DNA of 64,000 nucleotides. Source: Streptomyces avidinii. GTDB lineage: Bacteria > Actinomycetota > Actinomycetes > Streptomycetales > Streptomycetaceae. Position numbers and translations under genes: made by a program. Numbering within the stretch: position 1 is the first letter of the stretch; each line of letters starts with the position of its first letter. Below the pieces are notes generated by a model. The model was not told the DNA's origin, made no database searches, and saw only the letters and a program-made list of their open reading frames with translations. The stretch lies in contig NZ_BMVL01000017.1 in NCBI RefSeq assembly GCF_014650695.1, positions 62,001-126,000 on the forward strand, read 5' to 3'. Of the stretch, positions 17,717 to 25,036 are shown one piece after another.

Positions 17717-18358
17717 GTGACCGCGGAAACCTCCCAGACTCTCGACAGAGGGCTCAGAGTCCTCAAACTGCTCGCCGACACCGACCACGGTCTGACCGTC
17801 ACCGAGCTCTCCAACCGCCTCGGTGTGAACCGCACCGTGGTCTACCGGCTCCTCGCGACCCTCGAACAGCACGCCCTGGTCCGCCGTGACCTCGGCGGCC
17901 GGGCCCGCGTCGGCCTCGGCGTGCTGCGGCTGGGCCGGCAGGTCCATCCGCTCGTACGCGAGGCCGCCCTGCCCGCGCTGCGGTCCCTCGCCGAGGACAT
18001 AGGTGCCACCGCGCACCTGACCCTCGTCGACGGCACCGAGGCGCTCGCCGTCGCCGTCGTGGAGCCGACCTGGACGGACTACCACGTGGCCTACCGGGCA
18101 GGCTTCCGCCACCCGCTGGACCGCGGGGCCGCCGGGCGGGCCATCCTGGCAGCCCGTCAGGGCTCCCTCATCGAGCCGGGGTACACGCTGACCCACGGGG
18201 AGCTGGAAGCGGGCGCCAGTGGCGCTGCCGCGCCGCTCGTGGGCGTCACCGGGCTGGAGGGCAGCGTCGGCGTCGTCATGCTGGCGGATGCGGTGCCGGA
18301 GCGGGTGGGGCCGCGGGTGGTCGATGCGGCGCGCGAGGTCGCCGACGCCCTTCGCTAG
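17717..18358 (+). CDS. IclR family transcriptional regulator
   Basis: A 213-residue regulator starting at GTG 17717 behind AGGGAGAGG. The N-terminal winged helix has TLDRGLRVLKLLADTDHGLTVTELS and the recognition part RLGVNRTVVYRLLATLEQH. The C-terminal IclR ligand domain follows from about residue 75, shortened at the end relative to the ~250-residue norm. The effector and targets are unknown. The neighbours (repeat array, then a secreted protease gene) do not identify a regulon. Confidence 0.88.
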   Translation: MTAETSQTLDRGLRVLKLLADTDHGLTVTELSNRLGVNRTVVYRLLATLEQHALVRRDLGGRARVGLGVLRLGRQVHPLVREAALPALRSLAEDIGATAHLTLVDGTEALAVAVVEPTWTDYHVAYRAGFRHPLDRGAAGRAILAARQGSLIEPGYTLTHGELEAGASGAAAPLVGVTGLEGSVGVVMLADAVPERVGPRVVDAAREVADALR

Positions 18359-18449
18359 GCCGCGGGCCGTGCGCCGAGCCGCGGGCCCGACGGTCGGTCC
18401 GATGCCGGGTGCGGCGCCGTTGCCGGGGGCGCTGCCCCCGGACCCCCGC

Positions 18450-18596
18450 GCCTCAAACGCCGGCGGGGCTGGGTGGGTGCGCCTCAAACGCCGGCGGGGC
18501 TGGGTGGGTGCGCCTCAAACGCCGGCGGGGCTGGGTGGGTGCGCCTCAAACGCCGGCGGGGCTGGGTGGGTGCGCCTCTAACGCCGGCGGGGCTGG
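18450..18596 (+). repeat. 31-bp tandem repeat, 4.7 copies
   Basis: The unit starts GCCTCAAACGCCGGCGGGGC and continues TGGGTGGGTGC. Copies begin at 18450, 18481, 18512, 18543 and 18574; the last has TCTAAC instead of TCAAAC. Just upstream is the hairpin CCGGGGGCGCTGCCCCCGG (18423-18441). The CTCAAACGCCGGCGGGGCTG core is the same as in dispersed intergenic repeats at 23.4, 33.9, 40.3 and 57.4 kb. No spacers lie between the units, so this is not CRISPR. Confidence 0.9.
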
Positions 18597-18658
18597 ATCG
18601 GCCCGCGGGGCTGGAGGGGTCGGCGGGGTTGGCCGAGGTGGGCGGATAGATTGGGCCA

Positions 18659-19456
18659 GTGCTCTCACGCCTCACACGTCTGCCGCGTCCCGTCGCCCTG
18701 GCCGTCTGCGCCGTGCCCGTGCTCGGGCTGTTCGTCGCCGCGGCCTTCGCGCCGCTGCCCTTCGTGGTCGCCATTCCCGGGCTGACGGCCGATGTTCTGG
18801 GCTCCGACCAGGGCAAGCCCGTCATCAGCGTCACCGGGGCCCCGGTCCGGGACACCAAGGGCGAACTGCGGATGACCACCATCCGGGCCACCGGTCCGTC
18901 CTCGTCCATGAAGCTGCACGAGCTCGTCGGGCACTGGTTCAAGACGGATCAGGCGGTCATGCCCAGGGAGGCCGTCTACTCCTCGGGCGGAAGCGACGAG
19001 GAGATCGAGAAGCACAACCTGGAGGAAATGGCCAAGTCGCAGTCGGCCGCCGCCGACGCGGCCCTCGGCTTTCTCCACAAGGACCCCAAGGACGTGAAGG
19101 TCGATCTCAACCTCGCCGACGTCGGCGGCCCGAGTGCCGGGCTGCTCTTCTCCCTCGGCATCGTCGACAAGCTCGACGGCGACGGCAGCGGCGGCGATCT
19201 CACCGGCGGTCGCAGCATCGCCGGTACGGGCACCATCACCGCCGACGGCCAGGTCGGCGCGGTCGGCGGGGTGGCCCTGAAGACCCAGGCCGCGCGGCGC
19301 GACGGGGCGAGCGTGTTCCTCGTACCGAAGGCCGAGTGCGCGGACGCGCAGTCGGAGCTTCCGGAGGGGCTGCGGCTCGTCCCCGTCACTTCGTTGACGG
19401 ATGCGGTGAACTCCCTTCGCGCACTGAACCGGGAAGAGCCTGTCCCGAGCTGCTGA
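18659..19456 (+). CDS. Secreted/membrane-anchored Lon-like (S16) serine protease
   Basis: A 265-residue protein with an N-terminal signal anchor (VALAVCAVPVLGLFVAAAF) and a Lon proteolytic domain at the C-terminus. The catalytic Ser is in DVGGPSAGLLFSLGIVD and the catalytic Lys is the one in GGVALKTQAA. The PDZ domain found in YlbL relatives cannot be recognised; only about 90 residues lie between anchor and protease domain. It would act outside the membrane. The start is GTG 18659. Its last 71 bases overlap the convergent MFS gene. Confidence 0.83.
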   Translation: MLSRLTRLPRPVALAVCAVPVLGLFVAAAFAPLPFVVAIPGLTADVLGSDQGKPVISVTGAPVRDTKGELRMTTIRATGPSSSMKLHELVGHWFKTDQAVMPREAVYSSGGSDEEIEKHNLEEMAKSQSAAADAALGFLHKDPKDVKVDLNLADVGGPSAGLLFSLGIVDKLDGDGSGGDLTGGRSIAGTGTITADGQVGAVGGVALKTQAARRDGASVFLVPKAECADAQSELPEGLRLVPVTSLTDAVNSLRALNREEPVPSC

Positions 19457-20738
19457 CGGCCGGCTCCGGATCCGGGGCCGCGTCCAGTCCGCGCCAGGCG
19501 GGGAAGACCATCGGGGCGAGCGTGGTCAGCAGGTACGTGCCGCCGAACAGCAGCAGCGCCGTGGCGACCCCGAACCCGTCGACCAGCAGACCCGCCGCGA
19601 GCCCGCCCAACGGCATGGTCAGCTCGCAGCCCGCCGTGGCCACCCCCGAGACGCGACTGCGCAGCGCCTCCGGCACCTGCTCGTACATGACCGTGGTCAG
19701 GATCGGGTTGAGCATGCCCGCGCCCAGGCCGGCCATCGCCATCGTGACCGCGAGCGGCAGCGTCGTGTCGGTGACGGCGGCCACCACGTACCGGGTCGCG
19801 CCGGAGAGCAGGAAGGCCGCCGTGAAGACCGCCCGGCGCGGGAAGCGTTCGCCCCACATGCCGTAGAGCAGGGCGCCGAGCAGTGCGAAGCCGCCGAAGA
19901 GGGAGATCATCAGGCCGATCGCGGTGGCGCCGCCGAGGGTCTCCCGGCCGTGCACCGGCAGGAGGACCGAGGACCAGCCCTGGTCCAGGCCGTTGGTCAT
20001 CATCACCATCACCGTGACGCCCAGCAGCAGCCGGGTGCGGACCATGAAGGCCCAGCCCTCGGCGAGTTCGGCGCGGTACGCCCTGACGGACACCTTCCCG
20101 GCGGTGCGCTGCGGTTCGGCGGCCGGGACCCCGCGCAGGAACGCGGTGACCAGCAGCGCCGACGCCCCGAAGGTCGCGGCGTCCAGCAACAGGACGGTCT
20201 CGGCGCCGAACACGGCGATGAGCAGGCCGGCCACCGCGGCCCCGGTCATCCGGGCGCCGCGCGAGACCGCGTCGTAGAGGCCGGCGGCCCGGGTGATGGT
20301 GGTGCCGGCGTGCTCGGCGAGATTCGGCAGGAGCACGGCCCGGGCGGTCAGGCCCGGGGTGTGCACGAGGCCGCCGAGGGCCATCAGCGCGCACAGCATC
20401 CAGAACTCCAGCACGCCCGCGTAGTGCAGCAGCGGGATCGCGCCGACCGACACTCCACTGATCAGGTCGGAGGCGACGGAGACCCGGCGGCGGCCTATCC
20501 GGTCGATGACCGGTCCGCCGACCAGGGCGGCCACGATGACGGGCAGGGTGGCGCAGAAGGCGACCACCCCGGCCCGGCCGGCGCTGCCCGTGGTCTGGAG
20601 CACGAACCACGGGACGCCGATGAGGGTGAGTGAACTCCCGGCGATGGAGACGGTGTTGGCGGCCAGTACGCCGACCAGTGGGCGCTTGTCCGTACGGCGC
20701 TCCGCGCGCGGCGGCCCATCCGGTGTTAAGGCGTGCAC
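19386..20738 (-). CDS. MFS transporter (macrolide-efflux type) with a TTA leucine codon
   Basis: A 450-residue, 12-TM transporter. The N-terminal helix has NTVSIAGSSLTLIGVPWFVLQTTGSA, typical of MefA-like exporters, and the loop reads GGPVIDRIGRRR (motif A). The start is GTG 20738 behind GAGGAG. Codon 4 is TTA (20727-20729), the rare leucine codon read by the bldA tRNA in Streptomyces, so translation is expected to be developmentally controlled. The gene lies 52 bp downstream of the ArsR-type regulator on the same strand and is probably co-transcribed with it and repressed by it. The 3' end overlaps the S16 protease gene. Confidence 0.88.
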   Translation of the reverse strand: MHALTPDGPPRAERRTDKRPLVGVLAANTVSIAGSSLTLIGVPWFVLQTTGSAGRAGVVAFCATLPVIVAALVGGPVIDRIGRRRVSVASDLISGVSVGAIPLLHYAGVLEFWMLCALMALGGLVHTPGLTARAVLLPNLAEHAGTTITRAAGLYDAVSRGARMTGAAVAGLLIAVFGAETVLLLDAATFGASALLVTAFLRGVPAAEPQRTAGKVSVRAYRAELAEGWAFMVRTRLLLGVTVMVMMTNGLDQGWSSVLLPVHGRETLGGATAIGLMISLFGGFALLGALLYGMWGERFPRRAVFTAAFLLSGATRYVVAAVTDTTLPLAVTMAMAGLGAGMLNPILTTVMYEQVPEALRSRVSGVATAGCELTMPLGGLAAGLLVDGFGVATALLLFGGTYLLTTLAPMVFPAWRGLDAAPDPEPAVSSSGQALPGSVREGSSPHPSTK

Positions 20739-20790
20739 AGCAGGACTCCTCGGATCGATGGGGGAGGGGCAGGCGGGTGCGGCGGGGCCG

Positions 20791-21417
20791 CTACTCGGCC
20801 GACTCGCGCGGGAAGGCGTGGGTGTGGAGGCGGACCGCCCGCGTGCCCTCCGAGGCCGGCAGGTCGCGATAGCTGTTGATCAGGTCGTGCATCTTGCGGA
20901 TCAGTTCGAGGCTCTGCTCGGCGGTCAGGCGCAGGGTGAAGTCGCTCATGTCCGCGCCGCGCCGCCACTCCCGGGGCCAGTTGTGGGCGTTGCCGAGCCA
21001 GGTGCTCAGCTCCTGCGTGTGGATCGTCGCGATCTCGTGCAGGAAGAGGTCCGCCGCACCGCGCACGGCCGGGTCCTCGTCGAGCGTCAGCGTCTCGTCG
21101 AACGCCGTGCCGTCGTACACGGCCCGCCACCAGCGCTCGCGGCCCTTGCCGTGCTCCGGGGCGTCCTCGACGAACCCGTGCGCCGCGAGCTGGCGCAGGT
21201 GGTAGCTGGTGGCGCCGCTCGATTCCCCGAGCCGATCGGCCAGCCGAGAGGCGGTCGCGGGGCCGTCGTGGCGCAGGGCGGCCAGCAGGCGGATGCGCAG
21301 GGGGTGGGCGAGGCCGCGCAGGGAACGCGCGTCGAGCGTGCGGACGTTGGGCTCTGCGGGCTCTGCGGGCTCTGCGGGCTCTGCGGGCTCTGCGGGCTCT
21401 GCGGGCTTCTCGGGCAT
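20791..21417 (-). CDS. ArsR-type winged-helix regulator with an Ala-Glu-Pro repeat
   Basis: A 208-residue regulator. From the ATG at 21417 it reads MPEK, then a (PAE)n tract encoded by a 9-bp tandem repeat. The winged-helix domain follows: LRGLAHPLRIRLLAAL, then SGATSYHLRQLAAHG as the recognition helix. The C-terminal ~110 residues form a ligand or dimerisation domain with no recognisable metal-binding Cys motif. It is expected to bind the inverted repeat at 21432-21467 directly upstream and to control itself and the downstream MFS gene. Confidence 0.85.
   Translation of the reverse strand: MPEKPAEPAEPAEPAEPAEPAEPNVRTLDARSLRGLAHPLRIRLLAALRHDGPATASRLADRLGESSGATSYHLRQLAAHGFVEDAPEHGKGRERWWRAVYDGTAFDETLTLDEDPAVRGAADLFLHEIATIHTQELSTWLGNAHNWPREWRRGADMSDFTLRLTAEQSLELIRKMHDLINSYRDLPASEGTRAVRLHTHAFPRESAE
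21352..21405 (-). repeat. 9-bp tandem repeat (six copies) within the regulator gene
   Basis: Unit CTCTGCGGG on the plus strand, six times in a row, encoding Ala-Glu-Pro triplets near the N-terminus. A unit of nine keeps the frame, so copy number can vary without breaking the gene. Confidence 0.9.
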
Positions 21418-21431
21418 GGCTCGACGATAGA

Positions 21432-21467
21432 GTTGCAAAGATTTCTATGCAAGGGTTTCTTTGCAAC
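21432..21467. promoter_or_regulatory. Inverted repeat, likely operator of the ArsR-type regulator
   Basis: Perfect 10-bp arms GTTGCAAAGA (21432-21441) and TCTTTGCAAC (21458-21467), separated by 16 bp, starting 15 bp upstream of the regulator's start codon. It is AT-rich against a very GC-rich background, and a further TATGCAA half-site lies inside. This spacing suits a dimeric winged-helix repressor. Confidence 0.75.
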
Positions 21468-21481
21468 GTCTTCTTTGGATG

Positions 21482-21961
21482 TCAGGCCCGACTGTCGTCC
21501 TCCGCCGCCTGCTCCACCAGCGGGATGATCCGCAGTGGTACCGGGTTCTCCATGACGATGGCGGTGGACGCCCGCACGATCCCCTCGAAGCCGACGACGC
21601 GGTCGATCACCCGCTGGAGGTCGGCGTTGGACCGGGCCACCAGTCGGCACAGCATGTCCCCGTGCCCGGTCGTGGTGTGCAGCTCCAGCACCTCCGGCAC
21701 CCCGTTCAGGTGCGCCCGTACGTCCGCCCCCTGTCCCTGCTTGATCTCCAGCGTCGCGAAGGCGGTCACCGGATAGCCGAGGGCCGTCGGGTCGACCTGC
21801 GGGCCGAACCCGCGGATCACCCCGCTCGACTGCAGCCGGTCCAGGCGTGCCTGCACCGTCCCGCGGGCCACGCCGAGCCTGCGCGAGGCCTCCAGGACCC
21901 CGATCCGCGGCTCGCGGGCGAGCAGGACGATGAGTCGGCCGTCGAGTTCGTCGATGCCCAT
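21482..21961 (-). CDS. Lrp/AsnC family regulator, divergent from hppD
   Basis: A 159-residue feast/famine regulator. The N-terminal HTH reads LDGRLIVLLAREPRIGVLEASRRLGVARGTVQARL. The C-terminal RAM (ligand) domain contains GHGDMLCRLVARSNADLQRVIDRV. It is transcribed away from hppD across a 141-bp interval holding a small palindrome at 22043-22058. Aromatic amino acids are plausible effectors, given the tyrosine-degradation neighbour; this is inferred from position. Confidence 0.9.
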   Translation of the reverse strand: MGIDELDGRLIVLLAREPRIGVLEASRRLGVARGTVQARLDRLQSSGVIRGFGPQVDPTALGYPVTAFATLEIKQGQGADVRAHLNGVPEVLELHTTTGHGDMLCRLVARSNADLQRVIDRVVGFEGIVRASTAIVMENPVPLRIIPLVEQAAEDDSRA

Positions 21962-22042
21962 GGACGCCTCCGAGTGCCCACGCGTGCTCGTGGGTGGTCA
22001 TAGTGCACAGATGTTTCAGCCAGCCTGCGGTCATCCTGGGCA

Positions 22043-22058
22043 GTTTGTACAGCCAAAC
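22043..22058. promoter_or_regulatory. Palindrome in the Lrp-hppD divergent promoter
   Basis: GTTTG TACAGC CAAAC, 45 bp before the hppD start codon. It is a candidate binding site for the divergently encoded Lrp-type protein. Confidence 0.5.
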
Positions 22059-22102
22059 AGGAAACTATTGCGCAGCTTGTGGATCGGCGGGACTCTGCGC
22101 TC

Positions 22103-23257
22103 ATGACTGAGTCTCTGGCGAACCTCGAAACCACCCCGCTCACCGCGCGTGAGGCAGACCCCTTTCCGGTGAAGGGCATGGACGCGGTCGTCTTCGCCGT
22201 CGGCAACGCCAAGCAGTCCGCGCACTACTACTCGACCGCCTTCGGCATGAAGCTCGTGGCCTACTCCGGACCGGAGACCGGCTCGCGCGAGACGGCCAGC
22301 TACGTCCTGACCAACGGCTCCGCGCGCTTCGTGCTGACCTCGGTCATCAAGGCGACGACCGACCACGGCCGCTTCCTCGACGAGCACGTGGCCGAGCACG
22401 GCGACGGCGTGATCGACCTCGCCATCGAGGTCCCGGACGTCCGCGCGGCGTACGCGTACGCCGTCGAGCAGGGCGCCCGCGGCCTGGACGAGCCGTACGA
22501 GGTCAAGGACGAGCACGGCACGGTCGTACTGGCCGCCATCGCGACCTACGGCCAGACCCGCCACACCCTGGTCGAGCGCGGCGACTACACCGGCCCGTAC
22601 CTGCCGGGTTACGTGGCCGTCGACCCGATCGTCGAGCCCCCGGCGAAGCGCACCTTCCAGGCCATCGACCACTGCGTCGGCAACGTCGAGCTCGGCCGGA
22701 TGAACGAGTGGGTCGCGTTCTACAACAAGGTCATGGGCTTCACGAACATGAAGGAGTTCGTGGGCGACGACATCGCGACCGAGTACTCGGCGCTGATGTC
22801 CAAGGTGGTCGCGGACGGCACCAAGAAGGTCAAGTTCCCGATCAACGAGCCGGCGATCGCGAAGAAGAAGTCGCAGATCGACGAGTACCTGGAGTTCTAC
22901 AACGGCCCCGGTGTCCAGCACATCGCGCTGGCCTCGAACGACATCGTCTCGACGGTCCGCACGATGCGTGCGGCGGGCGTCCAGTTCCTGTCCGTCCCGG
23001 ACACGTACTACGACACCCTCGGCGAGTGGGTCGGCGACACCCGCGTGCCGATCGACGAGCTCCGCGAGCTGAAGATCCTCGCGGACCGCGACGAGGACGG
23101 GTACCTGCTGCAGATCTTCACCAAGCCGGTGCAGGACCGCCCGACGGTCTTCTTCGAGATCATCGAGCGGCACGGCTCGATGGGCTTCGGCAAGGGCAAC
23201 TTCAAGGCCCTGTTCGAGGCGATCGAGCGCGAGCAGGACAAGCGCGGCAACCTCTAG
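22103..23257 (+). CDS. hppD: 4-hydroxyphenylpyruvate dioxygenase
   Basis: Converts 4-hydroxyphenylpyruvate to homogentisate with Fe(II) and O2, the second step of tyrosine catabolism and the entry to ochre melanin-type pigment. It has 384 residues with two vicinal-oxygen-chelate domains. The iron ligands are His190 (IDHCVGNVE), His273 (GVQHIALAS) and Glu352 (FFEIIER), each three residues on from those I recall for the S. avermitilis enzyme. ATG 22103 (MTESLANLE) is chosen over GTG 22079. Control by the divergent Lrp-type gene is likely. Confidence 0.97.
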   Translation: MTESLANLETTPLTAREADPFPVKGMDAVVFAVGNAKQSAHYYSTAFGMKLVAYSGPETGSRETASYVLTNGSARFVLTSVIKATTDHGRFLDEHVAEHGDGVIDLAIEVPDVRAAYAYAVEQGARGLDEPYEVKDEHGTVVLAAIATYGQTRHTLVERGDYTGPYLPGYVAVDPIVEPPAKRTFQAIDHCVGNVELGRMNEWVAFYNKVMGFTNMKEFVGDDIATEYSALMSKVVADGTKKVKFPINEPAIAKKKSQIDEYLEFYNGPGVQHIALASNDIVSTVRTMRAAGVQFLSVPDTYYDTLGEWVGDTRVPIDELRELKILADRDEDGYLLQIFTKPVQDRPTVFFEIIERHGSMGFGKGNFKALFEAIEREQDKRGNL

Positions 23258-23348
23258 CCTCCGGCTCGGCCCGCAGAACGCGACGCGCTGCACGCACCGC
23301 TCCGGTGCACCGCGCAGCGGGTCTTCACGGTACGGCCCGAGGGGGGCC

Positions 23349-23380
23349 CGGCGCCGCACCCGTTCCAGGGTGCGGCGCCG
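23349..23380 (+). terminator. Terminator after hppD
   Basis: 13-bp stem CGGCGCCGCACCC / GGGTGCGGCGCCG with loop GTTCCA. It is followed by a dispersed repeat (GGGGGCTCCGCCCCC, then CCTCGAACGCCGGCAAGGCTG, about 23391-23437). Confidence 0.85.
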
Positions 23381-23458
23381 CCGTGCTTTCGGGGGCTCCG
23401 CCCCCGGACCTCCGCGCCTCGAACGCCGGCAAGGCTGAAATCTCAGCCCCTCAGCCCC

Positions 23459-24940
23459 TCAGCGCCCCGACGGAGTGGGTTTCGGCTTCGCCGCCTTCGG
23501 GAGCTCCGGTTCCACCCACGGGGCCGTCGGCCGGATGTTCTCCGGGCCCCCCGGCGGCGGCGCGGCGATCGCCGCCAGTGCCTCCTTCGCCAGCGGCCCG
23601 CGCAGCGGCGAGAAGTACGGGTTCGTCCGCATGGCCTCCTCCAGGTGGCGGCGAGCCGCCGCCTCGTCGCCGAGACCGCGCTCGATCATCGCCCGGTGGA
23701 AGGCGAACTCCGCACTCCGCAGGCCCGGTTCCGTGGCCTTCTTCGCGTACTCCAAGGCCGCCTCGTCCTCGCCGGCCTGGTGCAGCGCCCACCCCAGCGC
23801 GTCCGCGACCTGCACGCTCTTGTGCCGTGACCACTCCTGCGACAGCCGCCGGACCGCCGCCGTCGCATCGCCGTGGTCCGCCTCGTACAGGCCGAGGACC
23901 ACGTCGTCGTCCACCCCGTTGCGGTCGTCCCGGGCCGCCATCGTGGCCAGCGTCCCGTACTGCGCGCGCGCCTCCTGCCCGCGGCCCAGCGAGTCCAGCA
24001 GCTCGCCCAGCTCCCGCGCCAGCTGCGGCACCGGAGTGCGTCCCAGCGCCATCCGGTAGTCCCGTACCGCCTCCCCGCCGCGCCCCAGCGCCGCCAGCGC
24101 GCGGGCCCGCCCGCCGAGGGCCTCCGCCTGCGCCGGATCCGTGCGCAGCGCGCCCTCGTACTGCCGCAGGGCCTCCGCCGGGTCGCCCCGCTCCCACGAC
24201 AGCTCCCCGAGCCGGAACAGCGCGTACGCCTTCTCCGCCGGGGCCTTCGCCGCCCCCGCCGCGTGCTCCATCGCCATCACCGCGTCCTCGCGCCAGCCGC
24301 GGTCCCGGTAGACCTGCGAGGCCCTGACGTACGCGACCAGGCCCGGCCGCATCTCCAGCAGCAGCTCCATCGCCTTCTGCGCGCCCTTGTAGTCGCCGAG
24401 CCCGGTGTACGCGTCCACCAGCACCGGGTACGCCGTCCACCGCTTGGGTGCCTGCGCCCGTACGAGCTCGCCCCACTTGCGGGCCGTCCCGAAGTCCCGC
24501 CGGGCGTTGGCCAGCGCGCCCATGGCCGTCATCGCGTCGAGGTTGCCCTTCTCGGCCGGGCGGGCCTCCAGCGACCGTTTCAGGGCCTTCTCCGCCCTCG
24601 GGAACCAGCCCGAATCGGCCGTGCGCCGCGCCTGTTCGAGGTAGGCGGAGCCGAGGACGGCCCACGAGGCCTCGTCGTCCGGATGCCCCGCCAGCCACTT
24701 CTCCCGGTCCGTGACCAGCGCCTTCAGGTCCACCACCGCCGCGGGCGCGCCCATCCCCACGGCGGAGGCGGCGCGCTCGCTCGGCCGGGGCGGGCGGGCG
24801 TCGTCATCGGTCCTGGCGGGCCGGATCAGCAGGGCCCCGGCGATCAGGACCACGGCGACCGCGGCCGCCACGAGCGTCTTGCGGCCGGTGAAGGTCACGG
24901 GCGGCGCCGGGGTCTGCGATTCCTCGTCGATACGGTCCAT
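23459..24940 (-). CDS. Membrane-anchored tetratricopeptide-repeat protein
   Basis: A 493-residue protein with an N-terminal cytoplasmic stub, one signal-anchor helix (KTLVAAAVAVVLIAGALLI, about residues 20-38) and many TPR units. Examples are WAVLGSAYLEQAR, AYALFRLGELSWERGDPAEALRQYEGAL and ADALGWALHQAGEDEAALEYAKKA. The C-terminal tail is Pro/Lys-rich. ATG 24940 is chosen; the frame is open further upstream but without coding character. It probably acts as an extracytoplasmic scaffold, though no partner is evident. It is divergent from the FAD oxidase gene. Confidence 0.87.
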   Translation of the reverse strand: MDRIDEESQTPAPPVTFTGRKTLVAAAVAVVLIAGALLIRPARTDDDARPPRPSERAASAVGMGAPAAVVDLKALVTDREKWLAGHPDDEASWAVLGSAYLEQARRTADSGWFPRAEKALKRSLEARPAEKGNLDAMTAMGALANARRDFGTARKWGELVRAQAPKRWTAYPVLVDAYTGLGDYKGAQKAMELLLEMRPGLVAYVRASQVYRDRGWREDAVMAMEHAAGAAKAPAEKAYALFRLGELSWERGDPAEALRQYEGALRTDPAQAEALGGRARALAALGRGGEAVRDYRMALGRTPVPQLARELGELLDSLGRGQEARAQYGTLATMAARDDRNGVDDDVVLGLYEADHGDATAAVRRLSQEWSRHKSVQVADALGWALHQAGEDEAALEYAKKATEPGLRSAEFAFHRAMIERGLGDEAAARRHLEEAMRTNPYFSPLRGPLAKEALAAIAAPPPGGPENIRPTAPWVEPELPKAAKPKPTPSGR

Positions 24941-25036
24941 GGGGTCACTGTGCGTCAATATGAAGAGTTCGCCGAGGTGTCCGAAGTGGGGCGCGGGCGT
25001 GTTCACACCGATGGCCCCGGGTGCCACGCTGGTCCC

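Noticed and set aside
18450..18596. Possible CRISPR array
   Set aside because: The 31-bp units are directly abutting with no spacers, and no cas gene is near.
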